Source: Candidatus Zixiibacteriota bacterium (GTDB lineage: Bacteria > Zixibacteria > MSB-5A5 > GN15 > PGXB01). From it: a DNA stretch of 5,166 nucleotides. Within the stretch, counting starts at the first letter, position 1, and every line of letters begins with the position of its first letter. Both the position numbers and the translations under genes were made by a program. This document shows positions 1-5,166 of this stretch, in pieces. The notes beneath the pieces were generated by a model. It worked only from the letters and a program-made list of their open reading frames with translations, did no database searches and had not been told where the DNA came from. The stretch lies in NCBI GenBank assembly GCA_024230695.1, contig JAAERC010000962.1:1-5166 (forward strand), given 5' to 3'.

Positions 1-93
1 CCTGATAAAAACAATCTCGGCTAAAGTATTTAATTCCTGATCATCCAGCTCTTTGCATAGATAACAATTTTTCAACAATTCGAGACTATTCAT
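1..93 (-). CDS. Partial cyclic-nucleotide-binding (Crp/Fnr-like) domain protein, N-terminus only
   Basis: Only the first 31 codons lie in the window; the gene continues past the left edge. The peptide opens MNSLELLKNCYLCKELDDQE and continues through a leucine-rich helix (LNTLAEIVFIR). This matches the pattern at the start of many cyclic-nucleotide-binding domains: a LLK-x(n)-LF-x-x-L-(S/D)-D-x-E-L helix before the first beta strand of the cNMP barrel. Such domains occur in Crp/Fnr transcription regulators and in other cNMP-gated proteins, and the window cannot tell which. An in-frame stop lies at 109-111, so the ATG at 91-93 is the natural start. No Shine-Dalgarno sequence precedes it. It lies 80 bp downstream of the C25 peptidase stop on the same strand, so read-through from that gene is possible, although a candidate promoter of its own is present. 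The family call rests on a short stretch and is tentative. Confidence 0.55.
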   Translation of the reverse strand, partial: MNSLELLKNCYLCKELDDQELNTLAEIVFIR

Positions 94-107
94 AGAGAGT
101 AGTGTAT

Positions 108-136
108 ACTATATTTTGTCTCTTCGCAAGTTTAAA
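108..136 (-). promoter_or_regulatory. Candidate sigma-70-type promoter for the cNMP-domain gene
   Basis: Reading the minus strand, a TTTAAA -35-like box (131-136, 4 of 6 to TTGACA) is followed after exactly 17 bp by TATAGT (108-113, 5 of 6 to TATAAT). Transcription would begin around position 101, leaving a leader of only about 8 nt before the ATG at 93, which fits the lack of a ribosome binding site. The region is AT-rich, so a chance match is possible. Confidence 0.3.
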
Positions 137-144
137 GCGACACA

Positions 145-162
145 GAGAGATCCAAGTCTCTC
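145..162 (-). repeat. Short inverted repeat just after the peptidase stop; possible weak terminator
   Basis: GAGAGA (145-150) and TCTCTC (157-162) form a perfect 6-bp stem with a 6-nt loop, beginning 12 nt beyond the stop codon of the C25 peptidase gene. The position suits transcript-end processing or termination. However, the minus-strand RNA has no real U-tract after the stem (only a short UUUAAAC about 9 nt later), so it is not a convincing intrinsic terminator. Confidence 0.3.
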
Positions 163-173
163 AGCAAGATTTT

Positions 174-3056
174 CTAAAGCAAACAATCTGGTTCGGGACC
201 GGATTTGTATTTATAGTTTACCAAAGAAACAATATCAAGTATATCAATCAATCCATCATGATTAACATCTGCTATTTCAATCGGATCGGGGATGGGGCCA
301 GATTTATACTTATAGTTTATTAAATAGACTATATCCAATATATCAATATATTGATCCCCATTAGCATCGCCACAAATAGGTATCCAACATTCATATCCAT
401 AAACATTAACATCATCAATGTTCCATCCACAATATGAAACGTAACTATTGGTCGGTCCCATAACCCATCGAAGATAAACAGTTTCTTCGCGAGCGGCTAT
501 GTCGGTGATATCAAAAATCATTTCGACCCAATCATCATCAGTTAATCTCACAATATTTTCCCAGAGAGTTGTCCAATCGGTCCCATTATTGCTAATTTTG
601 ATATAAGAATGATCACCATTGGACGCATAATCAATGCTTTGCCAGCTCTGAAAACTAAAATAGACATTAGCCATTAATTTGCAATTAATTGGTGGTGATG
701 TCAGATATGTTTCAGGAAGATCATTTTCGTAATCACCATTAAGATTGTACCCGAAAACATTTGGCCCGTCACAACCTGAGGTAGGATCGGGTGAACCAAA
801 ACTACCCATACCAGTTGGTATTCCACGCTCCCATAGACCAGATGCTGTCCAACCCAAGTCACTTTCAAAATTATCGGCGAAGACAATACTGCTATTATCT
901 GCTGGAATTAAACAATATGGTGATACCGGATTAGGATAATATAATCTGCCGGCCGTTACTTCTTCGGCACTAAAATAATACTTTATTATGTCTCCGCAAG
1001 AAATTGGCGGCAATGTTGCATCATATTGATCAGGAGCTATCTCGATCATTACCACCGTTTGAAGTTCTCCATCATTTAGGATATAATGAAGTTGTCCGCT
1101 GGAAGGAGTAAGTTCCGCCCCATACAAACAAGATGCATCAACTCTGAAAACAGTTGGAACTTCAGGCGTCGCCGTTTCCGGCATACCATTTGGAAAATCA
1201 AACATCAAACCGGCTGGGCGCCTTAAAGAAACCGACGGGTCACCAAAAAGGGTTAATTCATAGAAACACCAGCGCATCGATCCTTCATTTATACGATAAA
1301 GTTGATCTTCTTTGGAATCATGATTGGCACGTCCCAGTTGTGGCTTATTTTCTTCCGGATTTAAGACAGCATCCCAGAATTCACGCATATATCTTTGCGA
1401 TGGCCCATCATCGCTAAATGGTTCCATCCAATAATCAGACCAGCCATTTCTGGCATTCATTACGGCCGCAAAGGCTCCATAATCAATTTTTATTGTCATA
1501 TGTTCGGCCCAGCAATCCAGACCGTCAAAGTGTCCGGCCAAACAACCCTGAGAATAAAGAAAACATAAATTGCTATTATTAAACTGATCCAACTCAGTAT
1601 AATGTAATGTTAAGTCAATTTGTTCATTAGCATGTCCCAGATGAGATATAACATGATAATTGTCATTAATGCGATCAATGATCTCTGATTCCGGCCAATT
1701 ATTATCCGGCCAGTCCCGATCAAAAAGAGTTTCAATGTTATAAATCGTTGATGAAAAACCGGTCGTTGTATAACCATTCGCATCACAACTATCAATCAAT
1801 TCTTCCAAACCACCGGCCGCCCACCGTCTGGCTTCAGGTCGATTATCCCCAAGATCCTCACCACACAATAATACTTTCTTATCATATGTCTTGTCGGAGG
1901 TAAGATACTGTAATGTTTTACTAACAAATCGTTCTGCCTCGCTTACATCTCCAACCGCCGCCCTGCCAACAAAAACCTCAGCAACTAAATCCACTTCTCC
2001 ACCATTATTCCCATCGCCCGGTTCACCTACATAACCATCACCATCATAATTGAAGGTTCCATCAAGACACCCAAAATACAGATCCACCGGCATATCCGGG
2101 GCTGTTGCACTCCATGCCACTACATACATATTTTGAGCCGGAATTATATCATCATCGCCGCCAATTAGTACATATTCAATACCATCGTTGGTATAAGCAT
2201 CTCTGATGTAGTCCCGAACTAAACTCGGATTCCACGAAATTCCATCAATAGAATGAATTTCGGTCAGTATTCCCTCATTATCATGATAAGTCTTCAATGG
2301 TATAAAGGCATCGGCAATCTCAGCATTGGTCAATATTAGAAGATCATAAGCATCCCTGCTATTAGAGCAAATGTCCGCGTATGATTTGATTATCTCAGGA
2401 TTATCGACTTTGCCTCTTATCTCAGAAATATCTTCGGTTTTACTACGATACATAGTGTTAGTACGATCAGAAGGAGAAGTATTGACTATAATTTTTAATT
2501 GAGGACAATAGTATAACCTCCCTGTAGCCGGAAAATATTCAAACGGTGTTAACTTTAGAATCAGAATATTATATCCTCGAAAAACCTGAACGCCAATATT
2601 TTCAAATTTATTGGCGGGGAAAACGTCGTCTGAGGTATAAATGGTTTCATCGGGTTGCGGAAGATATTGACCTTCAGACAATGACTCTGATAAAGGTACC
2701 GGCGGTCCAATCGGAGCCACCAAAAAATCCTTACCCATAAATATTTTGTTTTCACAAACAATACTTATATCGGCTACACTGTGCCCGGCCGGAATAAGGA
2801 TCTGGGCGCCTCTCGATGGGAGCGCCGGTTCGCCCGGATTGCCCCCATTGGGTGTCTCCGGCATTTTTATCCAGTCGTAGGTACAACCATTGACATCGCC
2901 CTGATTCATCTGCGGCTGTCCAAATCTGTAATCGATAACTATCTGATCAGCCAAAACAGAACTTGCTATAAAACTGATAAACAATATCAGTAAAATGACA
3001 ATAATATAATTATCTCTGCACTTGTAAAACTCACGTTGTTGAATACTTTTTGTCAT
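174..3056 (-). CDS. Secreted gingipain-like C25 cysteine peptidase with C-terminal type I dockerin
   Basis: Complete 960-residue exported protein. Residues 1-36 form a signal peptide: basic start, hydrophobic core 17-31, likely cleavage after VLA36. Residues 37 to about 225 resemble the C25 propeptide (NPGEPALPSRGAQILIPAG at 73-91). The catalytic domain spans about 236-613: YDLLILTNAE (237-246), the EYVLIGGDDDIIPAQ strand (294-308), the probable catalytic His475 in SHLGHANE, the probable nucleophile Cys505 in YSQGCLAGHFDG, and the family's terminal LFGDPS (603-608). The His-Cys spacing of 30 is close to that in gingipain R. After it come an Ig-like domain (about 614-720), a jelly-roll or MAM-like domain (about 724-888) and a dockerin (895-957). 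The start is supported by GGAG (3064-3067) 7 nt upstream and by the signal peptide beginning right at this Met. Substrate specificity cannot be read. There is no typical type IX sorting domain; the dockerin suggests docking to a cohesin-bearing partner at the cell surface. It is transcribed divergently from the sigma operon. Confidence 0.92.
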   Translation of the reverse strand: MTKSIQQREFYKCRDNYIIVILLILFISFIASSVLADQIVIDYRFGQPQMNQGDVNGCTYDWIKMPETPNGGNPGEPALPSRGAQILIPAGHSVADISIVCENKIFMGKDFLVAPIGPPVPLSESLSEGQYLPQPDETIYTSDDVFPANKFENIGVQVFRGYNILILKLTPFEYFPATGRLYYCPQLKIIVNTSPSDRTNTMYRSKTEDISEIRGKVDNPEIIKSYADICSNSRDAYDLLILTNAEIADAFIPLKTYHDNEGILTEIHSIDGISWNPSLVRDYIRDAYTNDGIEYVLIGGDDDIIPAQNMYVVAWSATAPDMPVDLYFGCLDGTFNYDGDGYVGEPGDGNNGGEVDLVAEVFVGRAAVGDVSEAERFVSKTLQYLTSDKTYDKKVLLCGEDLGDNRPEARRWAAGGLEELIDSCDANGYTTTGFSSTIYNIETLFDRDWPDNNWPESEIIDRINDNYHVISHLGHANEQIDLTLHYTELDQFNNSNLCFLYSQGCLAGHFDGLDCWAEHMTIKIDYGAFAAVMNARNGWSDYWMEPFSDDGPSQRYMREFWDAVLNPEENKPQLGRANHDSKEDQLYRINEGSMRWCFYELTLFGDPSVSLRRPAGLMFDFPNGMPETATPEVPTVFRVDASCLYGAELTPSSGQLHYILNDGELQTVVMIEIAPDQYDATLPPISCGDIIKYYFSAEEVTAGRLYYPNPVSPYCLIPADNSSIVFADNFESDLGWTASGLWERGIPTGMGSFGSPDPTSGCDGPNVFGYNLNGDYENDLPETYLTSPPINCKLMANVYFSFQSWQSIDYASNGDHSYIKISNNGTDWTTLWENIVRLTDDDWVEMIFDITDIAAREETVYLRWVMGPTNSYVSYCGWNIDDVNVYGYECWIPICGDANGDQYIDILDIVYLINYKYKSGPIPDPIEIADVNHDGLIDILDIVSLVNYKYKSGPEPDCLL
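195..350 (-). repeat. Duplicated Ca2+-binding dockerin repeat (period 99 bp)
   Basis: Two 57-bp segments (195-251 and 294-350) align without gaps at an offset of 99 bp, with 44 of 57 bases identical by hand count. In protein they are the two dockerin halves, 33 residues apart. The first calcium loop has D897, N899, D901, D905 and D908; the second has D930, N932, D934, D938 and D941. Each loop is followed by the same ILDIV-x-L-(I/V)-NYKYKSGP helix and linker. All calcium ligands expected at positions 1, 3, 5, 9 and 12 are present in both, so the domain should fold normally. Cys895 and Cys958 flank the pair and could close it with a disulfide. Confidence 0.85.
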
Positions 3057-3063
3057 TTTGGAT

Positions 3064-3067
3064 CTCC
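3064..3067 (-). promoter_or_regulatory. Ribosome binding site of the C25 peptidase gene
   Basis: On the minus strand GGAG (within ATGGAGAT) sits 7 nt before the ATG at 3056. This spacing fits a Shine-Dalgarno site and fixes the peptidase start, placing the signal peptide at the very N-terminus. Confidence 0.7.
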
Positions 3068-3180
3068 ATTAAATTTGCTATAACCTATTACCTTATCAAT
3101 CCCTCTCAAAAATCTTTGCTTTATTTCAAACACAAAACTATTTATGTTTCAAATTGGCACACTGTATTTAATTAATAGAT

Positions 3181-3198
3181 TAAGATTACATAATCTTA
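3181..3198. promoter_or_regulatory. Perfect 18-bp palindromic site in the divergent intergenic region (operator-like)
   Basis: TAAGATTA (3181-3188) and TAATCTTA (3191-3198) are exact reverse complements separated by CA. The site is 125 bp upstream of the peptidase start and 138 bp upstream of the sigma start, between the two divergent genes. Its size and symmetry are those of an operator for a dimeric helix-turn-helix regulator. It has no U-tract after it and only AT-rich arms, so it is a poor terminator. The binding protein is unknown. A near-match to one arm, TAATCTCA (3307-3314), lies 22 bp before the sigma ATG. The rest of 3057-3335 is AT-rich and contains no gene I can support. Confidence 0.45.
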
Positions 3199-3278
3199 CC
3201 TGGGAGTTTAAAAAATAGGAAATTAGGCAGGTAGAATATATCTCTGTACTATCTACATGTGATATATTTCATTGAAAT

Positions 3279-3284
3279 TATAAT
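3279..3284 (+). promoter_or_regulatory. Candidate -10 element for the sigma/anti-sigma operon
   Basis: An exact TATAAT occurs 52 bp before the sigma-factor ATG. The best -35-like hexamer at suitable spacing (ATGTGA, 3257-3262, 16-bp spacer) matches only 3 of 6 to TTGACA, so the promoter is weak or depends on another sigma factor or an activator. The surrounding sequence is very AT-rich, so chance occurrence is a real possibility. Confidence 0.3.
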
Positions 3285-3335
3285 ATATAATTAATTCTGC
3301 TTTGCTTAATCTCAAGTAAATGGTATATTTTATTA

Positions 3336-3869
3336 ATGGATATTAATGATTTATATATAAAATCCAAAAACGGCGATAAAACGGCCGAAAAACAACTTTT
3401 TAAACATTTATCTGTAAGTTTTAAGATATTCGCTCTACAAAGAATAATGAATAAGCAAGATGCTGAAGAGGTTGTTCAAAATAGTCTGATGATTTTATCT
3501 AATAAATATAAAGTTCTTGATAATCAACCAAACTTCGCGGCGTTTGCCTATAAGGTTTTAAAGAATCAGTTAATGGCATATTATAAATCAAAGCGGTTGC
3601 CCAAGAACTCCAATCAGTCTCTAATGATTGATTACGCAAGCAAGTATGATGAAAATTACACCAACCTTAAGTTAAGACTATTTGAGTGTATTAAAAAAAT
3701 ACATGGCATTAATAAAAGTTTTGCCAGAATATTAAATCTTCATTATCAAGGGTATTCGACAGATGAAATCTGTGAAAAAATGCTTATAAGCAGGTCTAAT
3801 TTTTATACGACACTTTATCGCGCCCGGATCATGCTAAAAACCTGTATTGAAAAAGGTGAGATCAATTGA
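3336..3869 (+). CDS. ECF-type RNA polymerase sigma-70 family factor
   Basis: Encodes a 177-residue protein with the two-domain layout and length usual for extracytoplasmic-function sigma factors. Region sigma2 covers about residues 8-88: the core-binding region 2.2 is seen as DAEEVVQNSLMIL (42-54), and the -10-recognising 2.3/2.4 helix as FAAFAYKVLKNQLMAYYKSKR (67-87, split here by comment: aromatic and basic residues typical of promoter melting). A variable linker (about 88-108) leads to sigma4 (about 110-172), whose helix-turn-helix is YSTDEICEKMLISRSNFYT (140-158) followed by LYRARIMLK. It should direct RNA polymerase to promoters of a small regulon in the cytoplasm. No clear Shine-Dalgarno sequence precedes the ATG, and no upstream in-frame start codon is seen nearby, so this ATG is kept. 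It overlaps by 4 bp the next gene, whose N-terminus is an anti-sigma domain, marking that as its cognate inhibitor. The regulon is unknown. Confidence 0.88.
   Translation: MDINDLYIKSKNGDKTAEKQLFKHLSVSFKIFALQRIMNKQDAEEVVQNSLMILSNKYKVLDNQPNFAAFAYKVLKNQLMAYYKSKRLPKNSNQSLMIDYASKYDENYTNLKLRLFECIKKIHGINKSFARILNLHYQGYSTDEICEKMLISRSNFYTTLYRARIMLKTCIEKGEIN
3853..3860 (+). promoter_or_regulatory. Ribosome binding site that fixes the TTG start of the anti-sigma gene
   Basis: AAGGTGAG inside the end of the sigma gene lies 5 nt before the TTG at 3866. In the reading frame of the downstream gene a TGA occurs at 3857-3859, so the TTG is the only start codon between that stop and the conserved Cys5 region. 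This supports initiation at TTG with translational coupling to the sigma gene. Confidence 0.7.
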
Positions 3870-5166
3870 AAAGCGAATGTAATAATAACAAATTCAAAGA
3901 GATGTTGTTTGCCTATGAGTTAGGCATGCTTGATGAAAAAGCAAATGAAGAAATGGAATTGCATTTATTAGAATGCGAAAGTTGCAATTTGGATGTTCAG
4001 GAATTAATACAACAATCTGATATTCTGAGACATAATCCGGAAATGCGGAAAATGGTTGGTAATTTGGCCGAAGAAAAAAATAATTTCATCAAAGAAGAAA
4101 TTAAGGTTTCAAAAGAACCATTCTTAAATAGATTTTGGAAATCATATGCGCCAACAATGGCTCTGGTGGCGGTGATACTTGTTGTCCTTATCATAAAACC
4201 CTGGGATATTCAGATTCGCACCAACCTTGAAGCTTTTGCCGCTCGCAATAGTATTGTCGTTTTGTATTTTGAAAATTTAACTGGCAATAATGAGGATAAC
4301 CAGCTTGGTAAAATTGCCGCAAATCTCCTTATAACCGATCTCGCCGAATCACAATATCTTCGAGTCGTTTCGGGGCAACGACTGAATGATTTACTGAATC
4401 ATCTCGATACATTGGAATCCCAAATCGGTTTTCCAACGCAGATCGCATTGGAAACTGACGCCCGATGGGTTATCAAAGGATCAATTTTACAATCCGAGCC
4501 TAATATCGTATTAACTGCGCAATTAATTAATATTGAAACCGGGTTTGTTGAAGCATCGCATCGTGTTGAGGGCGGTGAGGGCGAGGATATATTTACCTCC
4601 ATAGATCAACTTACAAAGGGAATCAGGAACGATCTGAATCTTCCATCAATAGTCAACGAGGAGCCGGATAAGCAGGTTACCGACATAACTACCAATTCGC
4701 CTGAAGCGTATCATCATTATTTAGAAGGTATCAGGAAAAGTTCTGAGTTCTATTTACCTGAGGCAAGTGAAAGTTTTGCAAAGGCCTTGCAGTTTGATTC
4801 GACCTTTGCCATGGTATATTATTATTTATCTTTGTCGGCCAACCGGAATGATAGAATTGATTTTATATCCAAGGCGGTTGAATATTCAGAAAATGCCAGT
4901 CGCAAGGAAAAATATTTTATAGAAAGCAGAGAGGCATTTATAAATGGAGATATTGAATCTGCAGTGCAGGTATTAAATGAGTTATTACAATATTATCCTG
5001 ATGAAAAGGACGCGTATTATTTTCTAGGAAGGTACGAAAAAAATCGTGGCAATATTGGAAAATGTATTACATACTATAACAAAGCTATTGAAATTGATCC
5101 CTGGTATAAATCGGCTGTGAATGAGTTAGCATATACATATAATGAGATTGGGTCTTTTAATGAGGC
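3866..5166 (+). CDS. Membrane anti-sigma factor fused to TolB-N/FlgO-like and TPR domains (partial, 3' end missing)
   Basis: The window holds 433 codons with no stop; the gene continues past the right edge. It starts at TTG in a TTGA overlap with the sigma stop. Residues 1 to about 50 are a zf-HC2-type anti-sigma domain: Cys5, then HLLECESC with His33, Cys37 and Cys40 (H-x3-C-x2-C), the zinc ligands of the ZAS fold that binds a cognate sigma factor. A charged helical stretch leads to one membrane segment (about 95-110, APTMALVAVILVVLII). Residues about 129-259 match the TolB-N/FlgO-like pattern: SIVVLYFENLTGN, then ITDLAESQYLRVVSGQRL, WVIKGSILQSE, LTAQLINIETG and EDIFTSIDQLTKGI. From 278 (SPEAYHHYLEG) TPR helices follow, including 299-321 and 361-412. 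The N-in topology puts the TPR part in the periplasm, where it probably senses a signal or a partner and adjusts release of the sigma factor. Starting at Met13 instead would lose Cys5. The ligand is unknown. Confidence 0.85.
   Translation, partial: MKSECNNNKFKEMLFAYELGMLDEKANEEMELHLLECESCNLDVQELIQQSDILRHNPEMRKMVGNLAEEKNNFIKEEIKVSKEPFLNRFWKSYAPTMALVAVILVVLIIKPWDIQIRTNLEAFAARNSIVVLYFENLTGNNEDNQLGKIAANLLITDLAESQYLRVVSGQRLNDLLNHLDTLESQIGFPTQIALETDARWVIKGSILQSEPNIVLTAQLINIETGFVEASHRVEGGEGEDIFTSIDQLTKGIRNDLNLPSIVNEEPDKQVTDITTNSPEAYHHYLEGIRKSSEFYLPEASESFAKALQFDSTFAMVYYYLSLSANRNDRIDFISKAVEYSENASRKEKYFIESREAFINGDIESAVQVLNELLQYYPDEKDAYYFLGRYEKNRGNIGKCITYYNKAIEIDPWYKSAVNELAYTYNEIGSFNE

Noticed and set aside
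102..323. Plus-strand open frame overlapping the dockerin end and the downstream gap
   Set aside because: Most of it is antisense to the dockerin repeats, whose calcium loops are unmistakable on the minus strand; the translated peptide resembles nothing.
745..1417. Plus-strand open frames at 745-939 and 1154-1417
   Set aside because: They lie antisense inside the peptidase gene, show low-complexity or non-protein-like composition, and have no family resemblance; the opposite strand encodes a clear multidomain protein here.
2546..2993. Plus-strand open frames at 2546-2740 and 2781-2993
   Set aside because: They lie antisense to the peptidase propeptide and signal region, with no ribosome binding site or recognisable motif.
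3080..3145. Minus-strand promoter for the peptidase, including a Bacteroidota-type TAnnTTTG box
   Set aside because: A TAGTTTTG match exists on the minus strand, but no TTG element sits at the expected upstream distance, and no good sigma-70 -35/-10 pair with 16-18 bp spacing was found.
3235..3268. Inverted repeat AATATATC / GATATATT with an 18-nt loop, plus GTAGA / TCTAC, as a possible riboswitch or leader structure
   Set aside because: The arms are almost pure A/T and short, the pairings compete with one another, and such repeats are expected by chance in this AT-rich stretch. No known riboswitch core is visible.
3997..4602. Minus-strand open frames at 3997-4194 and 4399-4602
   Set aside because: Both are shadows of the anti-sigma/TolB-N-like coding frame on the plus strand, which has zinc-finger, membrane and TolB-N-like signatures across the same bases.

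Overview
The window looks like a piece of a Gram-negative genome from the Fibrobacteres-Chlorobi-Bacteroidetes (FCB) side of the tree, quite possibly a candidate phylum such as Zixibacteria. This rests on three things: a secreted gingipain-type (C25) peptidase that ends in a dockerin, an anti-sigma factor fused to a TolB-N/FlgO-like plus TPR module, and AT-rich DNA. The assignment is an inference from gene style; there is no rRNA or marker gene to prove it.

Layout. At the left edge (1-93, minus) is the first 31 codons of a gene resembling the start of a cyclic-nucleotide-binding (Crp/Fnr-like) domain. Next, on the same strand, 174-3056 encodes a complete 960-residue exported cysteine peptidase: signal peptide, C25 propeptide, C25 catalytic domain with the His/Cys pair in place, an Ig-like domain, a jelly-roll-like domain, and a two-repeat type I dockerin. 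A 279-bp intergenic region (3057-3335) separates it from a divergent plus-strand operon. That region carries a perfect 8-2-8 palindrome (3181-3198) and a consensus-like -10 element (3279-3284).

The plus-strand operon consists of an ECF-type sigma factor (3336-3869) and an overlapping gene that starts at a TTG codon (3866) and runs off the right edge. The second gene encodes a zinc-finger anti-sigma domain, one membrane segment, a TolB-N/FlgO-like domain and TPR repeats. It is easily missed because it has no ATG start and no stop inside the window.

How they may work together. The sigma/anti-sigma pair is a classical one-membrane-step signalling unit: the cytoplasmic zinc finger should hold the sigma factor, while the part across the membrane (TolB-N-like plus TPR) should sense something outside. 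The exported peptidase is transcribed away from the same intergenic region, so shared control is possible but unproven. No mobile element, CRISPR array, tRNA or rRNA is visible. The most unusual items are the architecture of the anti-sigma protein and a gingipain-like peptidase that carries a dockerin instead of a type IX secretion sorting domain.
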